Shown piece by piece: positions 11,897 to 22,028 of a stretch of 64,000 nt of DNA. The DNA lies in NCBI GenBank assembly GCA_037127255.1, contig JBANSL010000017.1, positions 67,692,857 through 67,756,856 on the forward strand. Direction: 5' to 3'. Below the pieces are notes generated by a model. It did not search any database. It had not been told where the DNA came from and was given only the letters and a program-made list of their open reading frames with translations. How positions within the stretch are numbered: position 1 is the stretch's first letter; each line of letters begins with the position of its first letter. This DNA is from Persicaria tinctoria (Eukaryota > Streptophyta > Magnoliopsida > Caryophyllales > Polygonaceae). A program made the translations under genes and the position numbers.

Positions 11897-14443
11897 ATGG
11901 AACCCTGCAACTCTCCCACCATCAAAGCCAACAGATTGTCCTTAGTCCTCATCTATGCAGTCCTTGAATGGACATTGGTTTTCTTCCTCCTCCTCAATTC
12001 CCTCTTCTTCTACCTGATAATCAAATTCGCCCGCTATTTCCGCCTCAAACCCCCTTGCCTCATCTGTTCAAACCTTGATCACATCTTGAACCCCCAAAAT
12101 TCATGTAGAAATCTCATCTGTGAACACCACTCCATTGAGTTATCCAAATCTAGGTATTGCTCTACCCATAGGAAGCTTGTTGAATCTCAAGAATTGTGCG
12201 TTGATTGCTCTTTTTCTCACCCAGATTTAGCCTCTCAGGTCAAGAAATTGGAATGCTCATGTTGTGGGGGCGAAATCCTACCTGCCCATGTTGCGATTGA
12301 GCCTTGTTTGGGGGTTTTGGGAGATACCCAGAAGGGGAATTTGGTTTCTAGAGATGGGTATGTGGGTGATCTCAAAAGGGAAGAGGGTAATTCAGATCAA
12401 GATGAAGGCGATGTGGTGGTGTTGGAAGCAAAAGGGGACCTTTATTTGGAGGGGACTAACTCTAATAGTGGTGCCATTAAAGGTCCTTATGAGAATGAGA
12501 TTGTCCTCCCTCAACACCTGGAGTTCTACATTGACCATGATGATTATGGATTGATCCCAGTTGAGTTTTTCAATTCGGATCAAGAAAAGGGCGGCCAAGT
12601 GTGGAGAGAGACAGATGATGAGTTGGTTTTTGAGCCTGATGGAATTGCCGGTGAGCAAAATTTGAGCTCTTATTGCCTTGATATCATGAAATTAGATGAA
12701 CCCAAGCTTCAAGATTTGCCCAACAAGCAAGAGGCTGATGGGACTCAGAGGTTAGATGAAACAAAGATTGAATCTTTGCCCACCATAAAAGCCCTAGAGG
12801 TGGAGATGAAGGGAGAGGTAGATGCTGATGTGTCACCAGATGTGAGCGAGGTTGAGAAATTTCATACTCAAGGCCAAGCAGAAGAGACAAACAGAGAGGT
12901 CAATTTGGAGGTTGCTGATGTTGGGCTCACTACCAATGATGATCACACATCAAAATTTAGGGAAGTGGATGAAGTGGAAGCCAAAATTCCCACCAGAGGT
13001 ACCTTTTTGCCTTTGAATTTTCATTTCCTTCTCTTTATCATGGTGTGGATTGTTTGGTTATCAAGTAACTTGTGAGTGTGTGTTTGACTGTGATCATTTG
13101 CAGATTCTGAAGATTTATGTGGCAGTGAGAGTGATGAATTCAGCATCAAGAATGACTATGTTCATGTGGAAGAAGGTCCTTCTACTACTAGTGTGATTCA
13201 TGAGGCGTCTACCGACACTTCAGTTTTGCTAGAAACTGAGGCCAAGACCGAGGCAGAAGAAGAAAACGGGGAAGAAAATGAGCTCAATGTGGCGGTAGAG
13301 GATGGAATTCCTGATACCCCTACATCCATAGATAGCTTGCAGGTGTTACATAGGAAACTATTACTGCTAGGGAGAAGCAAAATGGCGAATGACGGATCAC
13401 TGGATGGCAGTGTTGTGAATGATCTTGAGTATGGTGATGGGGAAGGAACAATGGAGGAGCTCAAGTCGGAGCTGAGAGCAGAACGGAAGACATTGCGTGC
13501 GGTGTATGAGGAGCTGGAGGAAGAGAGGAATGCTGCAGCAATAGCTGCTAGCCATACAATGGCAATGATAAACCGGCTTCAGGAAGAAAAGGCTATGATC
13601 GAAATGGAAGCGTTGCAGTACCATAGGATGATGGAAGAACAGGCTGAGTATGACCAGGAAGCTTTGCAGCTTATGAATGAGATATTGGTGAAGCGGGAGA
13701 GGGAGAAGGAAGAGCTTGAGAGGGAGCTTGAAGCGTCGAGGAAGAAGCTGATGGACTATGAAGAAAGGGAGGAAATCAGTCAAGGGAAATACACAACTTC
13801 CTCGGCGTTTTCTAGCAATAAGGAAGAGAGTGATGGATTGTCTATTGAATTGAACAACGAGTCCAAGGAAAACGGTCACCATGATTCTTCATCCGCGGAT
13901 GCCATCTTGAGCTTGAAGGACTCCTTGAGTAGCTTTGAAGAGGAGAGGGTGTCAATTTTAGAGCAACTTAAGGTCCTAGAGGAAAACCTTTGCACTTTGG
14001 CAGAGGAAGAGGATCATCAGATTCGGAATATGAAGACCTTTGAGCAGTTCTACCAAGACAACGCCGAAGAATTGAGCACAACTCTCAAACTCAATGGTGA
14101 TGCAAATGGAAAGCATCACCAAGAGAGAGCAATAAATGGTTCAATGGGGTCTGATAACGAGTTCTCTGAGGAAGACGAAGGCAGGCTGGACCCTTTCCTA
14201 TTGGAGGAGCTGCCTATGACAAGATATGAGTCGGAAAAGAGGAGGTTCACGATTGAAGAAGAGGTAGAGCGGTTATACGAGAGGCTCCAAGCACTTGAGG
14301 CAGACAGGGAGTTCATAAAGCACTGCTTCGGCACCTTGAGGAAAGGTGACCGAGGCATCTACCTTCTTCAAGAGATTCTACAGCACTTTCGCGACTTGAA
14401 GAATGTAGAGCTTCGCGTGAGGAGTTTTGATGGTGTGTGCTAG
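11897..14443 (+). CDS. MYOB-type myosin-binding protein with GTD-binding domain, two exons
   Basis: The CDS joins 11897-12998 and 13104-14443 (813 aa). The intron is GTACCT...TTTGCAG, and the codon it splits becomes GAT. Residues 14-43 form one strong membrane anchor (VLEWTLVFFLLLNSLFFYLI). A Cys cluster (CLIC at 54-57 and more Cys/His up to about 120) follows. The middle is long and acidic. A Glu-rich coiled coil at about 483-578 (EELKSELRAERKTL, MEALQYHRMMEEQ) is the GTD-binding (DUF593) domain, which in this family binds the globular tail of myosin XI. A second short coiled coil sits near the C-terminus (VERLYERLQALEADREF). Known family members are vesicle or endomembrane myosin receptors. 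The N-terminus is nearest to MYOB1-3 as I remember them, but the exact paralogue is uncertain. The frame is intact. Confidence 0.92.
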
Positions 14444-15873
14444 CTTTCATCAAGCTTAAAGCCTTAAAAGGTAATGCTTAGTTCCAAGTATTGATTCCTG
14501 CACTGCACTGCACCATGACATCTATCTAAGATGCTTCTTGATGCCATATATAATACATTTTGGTGAATCCATTCAGGCTATCTTTGTCATGTTTGTAACT
14601 ACTGCTTCAGTACTTTTTGACACGCCGAAAAATGTCCTATCCTCTAGGGTGATACATATAACAAATATGGCTACACAATACCTTGTTCTTGTTGTGTAAA
14701 CTTCAAATGTGCACTATCCAAATTGCAAGGGGAGGTTAGTACTTGTTTGTAAATTTCTTCTTTTTTGGGTTTTCATTGGGAACTTGGCGTTTTCACAAAA
14801 CCACCTATTTTGATGTGAAATTGCATAAAGGACCCGGTATTTATTTTGTAGTCGACCAAATACCCCGAAGGATGGGCCAAGTCTGGGGGTCCGGATGTAG
14901 GCAATTTCGCATTCATGATAATTTGGTGAAAAAACGCCCTTTTCGGGGGTGCTTTTCTGTAAATTCTCCTCCTTTTCGGCTTCTTATGGGATTTTTTAGG
15001 ATAGTGAAGATAAGATATGCTGTCATTTTTTTTTTGAGTTTGCAAGCAAACAACTCTGCCTTGCAAAACTGGTAAGATCCAAACTCTGTCATTACTTCTA
15101 TTAAGAACATTTTCTGTACTCTCCTTGTTTTTGCCTCCCCTAGTTCCAGCCTGGGAAACTGGATTGCATCAATCATCTGGCCATGTGGGTGTCGATTATT
15201 GCTGCGTTTATCGCTTGCATTTTATGTTCTGTCCATGTTTGCTGCCTTATCTTCCAACTGATGTTGTACCACAAATGCTGAAGAAGTTAGAACATGAAGA
15301 ACATTTTGATCAATCATGTGCTTACATTCTTCAATTTCTGTGTATGGCTATGAGCGTGACTGCGTGAGCGACATCAAAACACCGTCAACACATTAACAAG
15401 TGTAGTAAACAACCGCGCACAATGCCATGAGTTTGCACACAAACACCACCATTTTCAGCCTCGGGACTCTAGCAAACCAATCCAACTGTAGAGTGAGATT
15501 TGCTTGCATTTTTGCAACCAACAGAGAACTTTCGGATCTCAGACTGCACCCATCTCTTGCACTCTCTTGGGAGCCTAGCTCGCGTGCTAACTCGCAAACC
15601 GTATGAATAAGATGAACCTATAAGAGTATATTTCAAAACTGTTAAATCATATCACCAAATCCAATTGAATAAAATGAGAACATATTTGAGTTGGATTGGG
15701 TTAGGTTGTGAACTGCCAGAGTCCAAGCTGGCCAGTTGATTTCCAGCAATCTGTATTCCTTTTTTTTTTTTTTTGGAGCAATCTGTAATGTATTCCTAAC
15801 TCCTAATTAAGGGTTTGTAGTGCAATTATACATTAACATTCCCCAATTTATAAAGGAAAAAAAATAAAAAGAA
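14444..15873. other. 3' flank of the MYOB-type gene, no second gene recognised
   Basis: The first part probably holds the 3' UTR of the upstream gene. Frames at 14743-15075 and 15125-15367 have no motif I recognise and begin in T-rich DNA. A T-run lies at about 15761-15775. Coding potential looks low. Confidence 0.4.
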
Positions 15874-15898
15874 TGCGGTGAGCGTGGATCGAACACGC

Positions 15899-15941
<43 letters not shown>

Positions 15942-15946
15942 CCCGC
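15874..15946 (-). tRNA. tRNA-Phe(GAA)
   Basis: Read on the minus strand, the 73 bases fold as a complete tRNA. The acceptor stem GCGGGGA pairs with TCACCGC and is followed by discriminator A. The D-arm contains AGCTCAGTTGGGAGAGC. The anticodon loop CTGAAGA reads GAA (Phe), and the T-arm contains GTTCGATCC. There is no intron. A T-rich stretch directly downstream on the minus strand (ATTCTTTTTATTTTTTTT) would stop RNA polymerase III. All landmarks match nuclear tRNA-Phe, and nothing suggests an organellar copy. Confidence 0.97.
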
Positions 15947-16224
15947 TATTGATGTCCCTTTACCCTTGTTTATTTAATCAAATATGCTTTATTCAATTTC
16001 ATTTTTATTCTCATCTTCAGTGCACTCTCAAAGAGATGTTATTTTAATATTTTATGTTTGATAGATTCTTTAGTTACACGATTAGTTGATAAATATGAAT
16101 CTCGTTATTGAAATTGAATTTGTTTTATGTAAATTGTTAACCATCTCCTTTCATTCACGCACTCCAATAAAATATAGAAGATTATAATTAAAATTGCAAG
16201 TCGAATTTTATTTATTTTTTAGTT

Positions 16225-16480
16225 GAAGGAGAGGCGGAGCTCTCCGTCCCCTCGAGGGGTTTTTATTAATAATAAGAAAAAGGGGCTAAGTAGTTAGCAA
16301 GCGGGGATAACCCGACTCCTAACATCATCAAACAAAAGCAAATAAATCTCCCCCGAAGGGGCACTCAATACATGAAAATCTAAAAGAAAGTTTAAAGCGA
16401 TCAAAGCAAGGTGATCTGCCACTGCATTCGCCTCACGATAGATAAGACGGATTTGGATAACCCAATTCCACCAGATTACA
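16225..16480 (-). pseudogene. LINE 3' fragment ending in the RNase H domain
   Basis: Reading down from about 16465, the minus strand gives IRLIYREANAVADHLA. This is the last conserved block of the LINE RNase H domain, equivalent to IRHIFRESNVVADRVAHLA in the full LINE at 6.86 kb. A short C-terminal tail and stop follow. Upstream parts are missing or too decayed to see. It comes from a different LINE family than the copy at 16.75 kb. Confidence 0.65.
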
Positions 16481-16753
16481 TTAATTTATTATTATTAACT
16501 TTACGATTATAATGTGGGTTTCTTTTTATATCACGAAAACTTAAGCTAAAGTGTATATATTTCATTCTTTCTAATAAACCATCTTACCGAAACCCCCAAC
16601 AAATTTAATAAATAAAATTACTACTACTAATAAAAAAAATTAAACTTAAATAGCAGCTTAAACCAAACTGCACTTTAATTTATAGATTAGCTAGGTTGTT
16701 GATGAACCCACCCAACTTGTGGCCCTCGTGGTCCTCTCTAATCCTCTCGGATG

Positions 16754-17691
16754 TTTTTTTTTTTTTTTTGAATACAAGGAAAGATTTAGAACGGGAGACC
16801 ACAGACGGTCTAACCCAATCCTAGAGCGTCCTTACGGACGAGAACACGCAGTTCTTCATTGGCCTCTAGAACTTCGTCGGCAGGGATACAGTAAGCCAGA
16901 TGCGCAATCCAATCTGCAACCGTATTAGCTTCCCTGAAAATATGACGAATTGAAATAGAATTAAAATTACACAATAGTAGCCTAATCTCCGTTACCAGGA
17001 TCTCGATAATCCAAGGGCAACTCCATTCACCCAAAAGAACTTTAACTATTGTGAGGTTATCCCCCTCTATAAGGATATTATCCAAACGCATAGAGTCAGC
17101 CCTTAGCAAGCCATTACGGAGGCCAAGAGCTTCTGCATAGATAGGAGGCATACCACCACATAAACCCCCACCAAGGGAGATGACAGAAGCGTCTGGGTTG
17201 CGGATAACAAAACCAAAGGATGCCTTTCCACACTGCAGACTAGAACCATCGAAATTTATTTTTACATAATTAAGGGGGGGTTTATCCCATATCACCTGTC
17301 TTCTCTGGTGTTTATATTTATAATGACTAGAATGTTTTTGAAGCGGCTGGCTCCTCGTAGGGTTATCATCCCAATCATCCGATTTTAAATTGAAATAGGA
17401 TGCTTGAATCCAAGTTTGTTGTGTCGTTAGGAGTAAAGCCTTAATACGGTTAAGATTTGGAGTTTCTGTAGGGTTAAAAACGAGGTGGTTCCTGTGAGTC
17501 CAAAGAGCCCACCAACAGAAAGCAAGGTTCGGCATTAGCTTGGGACCAATATGGTCATAAATGCTTTGTAGAGCTATATCATTCCTTTGGTTGGTAAAGT
17601 TGTAACTCAAATTAACTGGTAAGTATATATTAAGAATAGCTAGTACCTGTTTTGTCATCGTGCAATCTAGTAGAATATGATTGGTCGTTTC
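16754..17691 (-). mobile_element. 5'-truncated LINE copy with target-site duplication
   Basis: The copy ends in 16 A's on the minus strand (T-run 16754-16769), then GAATACAAGGAAAG, which mirrors the 3' end of the LINE at 1.24-7.06 kb. The 5' end is cut within the zf-RVT region. A perfect 12-bp target duplication TCCTCTCGGATG flanks it (16742-16753 and 17692-17703), which sets both borders and is the mark of target-primed reverse transcription. The copy is 938 bp. Confidence 0.93.
16810..17691 (-). pseudogene. LINE ORF2 C-terminal remnant (zf-RVT end plus RNase H)
   Basis: The frame is open from the truncation point and begins ETTNHILLDCTMTKQV, equivalent to the last part of the zf-RVT module. 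It continues through a complete RNase H domain: INFDGSSLQCG, YAEALGLRNG, IEGDNL and IRHIFREANTVADWIAHLA. It ends in RKDALG and a stop at 16810. No frameshift is visible, so the insertion is young. Lacking endonuclease and RT, it cannot move itself. The first Met is at 17658, but there is no evidence that it is expressed. Confidence 0.88.
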
Positions 17692-17811
17692 TCCTCTCGG
17701 ATGATGAAAATGAAGACATACTATATTGCATTATTAATTTATTATCAATAGGAGACATATATATTGTGTAGCCAACATTCAATTCATCTCCTACTTAATT
17801 TATGAATGATA

Positions 17812-18047
17812 CTCCCTCCGTCACATCAGAGTTGTCTTTGGACTATTCATGCACGTTTTTTAATGAGTTAAAAACTATATAAAATATCCATTTTTTAGTT
17901 AATTTTTTAAAATAATTATATACTTATTAATAATATGTATGATATTATTTAAAAATATTTAATAAAATGTTGATATTTTATATAGTTTTTAGCTTCTTAA
18001 AAAACGTGCATAAATAGTAAAAGACATCTATTATGGGACGGAGTGAG
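17812..18047. mobile_element. Stowaway MITE
   Basis: The left terminus CTCCCTCCGTC is mirrored by GACGGAGTGAG at the right. TA flanks both sides (17810-17811 and 18048-18049), the Tc1/mariner target duplication. The arms stay complementary inward (gcacgtttttta and aaaaaacgtgc), so the 236-bp element can fold on itself. It has no coding capacity. Confidence 0.92.
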
Positions 18048-18111
18048 TATATATATAGTCTATATTTTCAAAAAAAAAAGATATATATATATATATATAT
18101 AGTCTATTGAG

Positions 18112-18113
18112 TT

Positions 18114-18169
<56 letters not shown>
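18112..18169. repeat. TA dinucleotide microsatellite
   Basis: A nearly perfect TA run of about 58 bases. A shorter TA run lies just upstream at about 18081-18101. Confidence 0.93.
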
Positions 18170-18171
<2 letters not shown>

Positions 18172-18737
18172 CCTGCCGTATTTGATTTAATGACACAAAT
18201 TATCTATTACAACACGTGCATTTTAATCTGAACTTGTAATTTACAAAATTTTGATTCTAACTCAAATACTATCTTGCAATTTATAAAATTTCTTATAAAT
18301 TATTATTATGTCAAGAGTAGGTAGGCTTGCTCTATAGGAAGAATAGCTTGACCTTGGCTCAAATTCAACGTAACAGGAAAATTTTCAATTTAATTAAGCT
18401 TACTCAATTTGCTAGTATATATGAACACATTTTCAAACATGAGTTCATATTCGGATTTGACCCATTTATAAATGATATGAACATGTGATTGCTCAATTAA
18501 AAACAAAAAAAAACCCTTACTATTATTGTTCTTCCTGTTTAAACCAAGCGACCCTAATTCTAGTCTAAATTTAAACAACAATTAATTAGTTACAGTTTCT
18601 ACTAATTTTGCATCTTAAAATTCAATTCTTCATGTAAAGCGATGTGCGATGATAAATGAATTGCAGATCTTTTATCTCTGTTTCTCTTTTTTGATGTCTT
18701 ATTTTGGATTGGTTTTCTTACGATTGCCTATATAAAG

Positions 18738-19440
18738 ATTTTTTTTTTGGAAGAAAGATAAACAATTAGGCAGGAAGTATCTCGTCTGGACGTGTGGCTT
18801 CTACCTAAAGCGTCATTTTGAATGAGAATCTGAAGTTTTGAATTGATTTGTAAACTTCTAATGGCATGAGATATTGTAAGCAAGACGAATAATCCTATCT
18901 GCAATAGTATTGAATTCTCTGAAAATACGACGAATGACAACATTAGAGAAAGTAGAAAGATCCATCTTAGTACCTGATTGTATTTGTAGTAGCTCTATAT
19001 TCCAAGGATATTTTCAGTTTCCTAGGATTGCGTTAACAACCACCAAATTGCCCCCCTCAATGAGGATATTCACGATCCCCATTAGTTTGGCCCTTAAGAC
19101 CCCATACGTAATCCTAATGCCTCAGGAAAGGTAATGGAGCAGTGATTACATGTTTCATGGCCTATGGTAATGATCTAGTCGTCCGAGTCACAGATTACAA
19201 ACCCATAAGTTGCCTCGCCAAATACTAAATTGAACCCATCAAAATTCAGTTTAAAAAACCTAAAAGAAGGTTTTTTCCAGTAACCTTACGTTCCTCCCGC
19301 CTTATTATGCCAATGCAATATTGGTTCCCAGTACAAGGGTTTGGCTCATCTGGAGGCACAATTCCTCCATCAAATCAAAACTAAAAGATGCTTTGTAGCT
19401 AGACCATCTCTTGACAACTTTCCACAACAAAAATGTCTAA
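18738..19440 (-). pseudogene. Decayed LINE 3' fragment (RNase H region)
   Basis: A T-run at about 18739-18749 marks the poly(A). Minus-strand translation above it gives QNDALG, like RKDALG at the end of the other LINE copies. DNA at about 18904-18937 (gtattgaattctctgaaaatacgacgaatg) parallels the RNase H block at 16921-16950. Further words of the domain follow up to about 19440 but with stops and frame changes. It is clearly older than the 16.75-kb copy. No target duplication was found. Confidence 0.7.
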
Positions 19441-19730
19441 TCAATATTTTGAATTGAATCGATGTTATATTTAAACTATACTCCATATATATTTATTTTA
19501 ATTAAATTAACATTATTAAATATAATACAATATTATAATATCTCAATGACCAACTTTATTGTAATATGACAAATTCGACTTTTTAAAAATCAGTAAAAAG
19601 TTCAATAGATACTTCAAATTACCAATCACAAGTTAGTGGAGTGGTTGAGGGGCTACATTTCTTATTAAAAGGTTCGAAGTTCGAATACCAAACTTGAAGT
19701 CACTCCCTTGTGAGTGGGTCGATCGAACTG

Positions 19731-19757
19731 TGTAGATTAAGAAGAACTCGACACCAT

Positions 19758-19807
<50 letters not shown>

Positions 19808-19984
19808 AACTTTTCTGTATGTGATCAAGAAAGTGCAGTTGTGTTTGTTACAAAGAACAAGCTAGATCTTCCCCTTATTTATACTGTACATGCTCAACAA
19901 ACTTTTGAGCGGGAAATAGATCTTTAGAACATATTTACATATATTGGCCTAAGTTCTGTATTGCCTACAACATACCCTTCTACA
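19731..19984 (-). repeat. 3' LTR of the minus-strand copia element
   Basis: This 254-bp LTR is 34 bp longer than its partner at 24369-24588. The difference is a GA dinucleotide run at about 19760-19802, which has only a few units in the other LTR. Confidence 0.95.
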
Positions 19985-19991
19985 CTCCCCT

Positions 19992-22028
19992 TCAAGCTGG
20001 AGTGTGAAAGATGTCTTGAACACCCAGTTTGGACAAGAATCGATGAAGGGAATCAATGGTTGTAAGCTTTGTAAACATGTCAGCCAACTGATACTTTGTT
20101 GGCACATAGGCTGTAGAAATGATCTTATCCTGAATCATGTCACGAATGAAGTGGCAATCCACTTCAATATGCTTCGTACGCTCGTGGAATACTGGATTTT
20201 GAGCAATGTGTAGCGCAACTTGATTATCACAAAACAATGTAATAGCAGCTGAGGGTGCACATCTGAGATCCCTTAGTAACTGTATTAGCCATTTTGCCTC
20301 TGTACAAGCAAGGGCCATGGCCCTATATTCAGCTTCAGCAGACGATCTGGCCACCACTTGCTGTTTCTTTGCCTTCCATGATACAAGAGACCCACCCAGA
20401 AGCACACAAAATCCTGTTGTTGATCTCCTGGTGAAGGGACAACTGGCCCAGTCAGAATCTGTGAAGATCCTAAGCTTCAAATCTGAGTTTGAAGACAGAA
20501 GAACACCTTGGCCTGGTGAACTTTTGAGATATCTCAATACCCTTATTGCTGCTGTCATGTGAGCACTTGTGGGTTTGGACATGAATTGACTTAATAGCTG
20601 GACTGTGTAGCTAAGATCTGGGCGTGTGTTGGTCAAGTAAATCAATTTACCCACCAACCTTCTATAATCATTTGGATGCTCCATAGCTGTCCCAATATCT
20701 GTGGACAGTTTGATATTCGGATCTAGAGGTAACCTTAATGGCTTGCAATCAAGCAAATTGGCCTCTTTGAGAAGATCAAGTACATATTTTCTTTGAGACA
20801 AAAATATGCCCTTTGACGATCTTAGCACCTCAATCCCTAGAAAATACTTCAATTCACCTAAATCCTTCATGAAGAAATTATTGCTGAGCATCTCTTTAAC
20901 TTTGAGTAAAGCTGAGCTATCACTGCTGAACACAATCATGTCGTCTACATAGTCCAAAATCCCTGTGATCACCCCTCTGGATTGCTTTAGAAACAGTGAG
21001 TAGTCAGCCTTTGATTGCTTGAATCCATTTCCTAGCAGTGTTGACGACAGCTTTGCAAACCACTGCCTAGGCGCCTGCTTTAACCCATACAAGCTTTTGA
21101 TTAGCCTGCATACCTTTGAAGAAGCAGCTGTATTACTAACAGGCTCCCCTTCACCACTGTATCCTAGAGGTAACTTCATGTATACCTCCTTATGTAAGTC
21201 ACCATGTAAAAAGGCATTTGACACATCCATTTGTCTAATATGCCAACCTTTAGCAGCAATTATTGCTAGCAATGTCCTCACAGTGGTCATCTTTGCTACT
21301 GGTGCAAAGGTTTCATCAAAGTCCACACCCTTCTTTTGCCTGCAACCCTGAATCACTAACCGAGCCTTATATTTGTCTATGGATCCATCAGCCAAGAATT
21401 TGGTTTTATAGATCCATCTACAACCTATAGCTCTCTTCCCTTTAGCAAGCTCAGTAACCACCCATGTCTTGTTCTTTTCCAATGCCCTAAGCTCAGCATT
21501 CATAGCCTCACACCATCTCGGATCCTCAATTGCTTGGACAAAGGTATGGGGATCAGAAACTGAATTTAAGGCTAAAATAAACTGCTTGGTTGTAGGTTTG
21601 AAATGAGCATAAGAAACAAAATTTGCAATGGGATAGGGGGTTACCTCTTGAGGATCAGTAAGAGCAGCAACGGTCACATAATCTGTTAGCCAAGAAGGAG
21701 GTCTAGAGTCCCTACTTGACCTTCTCACACTGGCAATGTGAGCATCAGTGGAGACAGACACTGTGTTTGGTAAGGTGTTTGACACTATATTTGGTGAGGT
21801 GTTTGACTCTGTGTTTTGCAATGTGTTTTGACAATCCATCAAATCATCTGTGAAGTCAGATGTCTGAGAAGGAAAGAATGAAGGAGAGGATGATAGTTGT
21901 TGCTGGAAATCAGACCTGCAAGGAAATATGTGTTCATGGAATTTCACATCTCTAGAGACAAAGACGGTCTTGGAATTGAGATTGTAAAGTAACCTTTCTG
22001 AGTTGAAGGATATCCCAGAAACAGGCAA
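19992..22028 (-). pseudogene. Copia reverse transcriptase-RNase H frame
   Basis: Homology begins at SKTVFVSRDVKFHEH, the normal continuation of the integrase C-terminus, in a frame shifted from the gag-integrase frame. It then has the RT (RWIYKTKF, QMDVSNAFLHGDL, catalytic DYVDDMIV near 20945) and RNase H (FTDSDWA, SWKAKKQQVVARSSAEAEY, DNQVALHIAQNP). It ends at 19992, close to the polypurine tract. RT and RNase H motifs look intact. The apparent start codon is incidental; this is the 3' half of one polyprotein. Confidence 0.9.

Noticed and set aside
13397..13882. Long minus-strand frame of about 160 codons opposite MYOB exon 2
   Set aside because: It is the antisense shadow of a Glu/Leu-rich coiled-coil exon with a clear sense-strand protein.
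15874..15946. Organellar (plastid or mitochondrial) insert carrying tRNA-Phe
   Set aside because: The flanks show no organellar genes, and the tRNA fits the nuclear form with a Pol III T-rich terminator.
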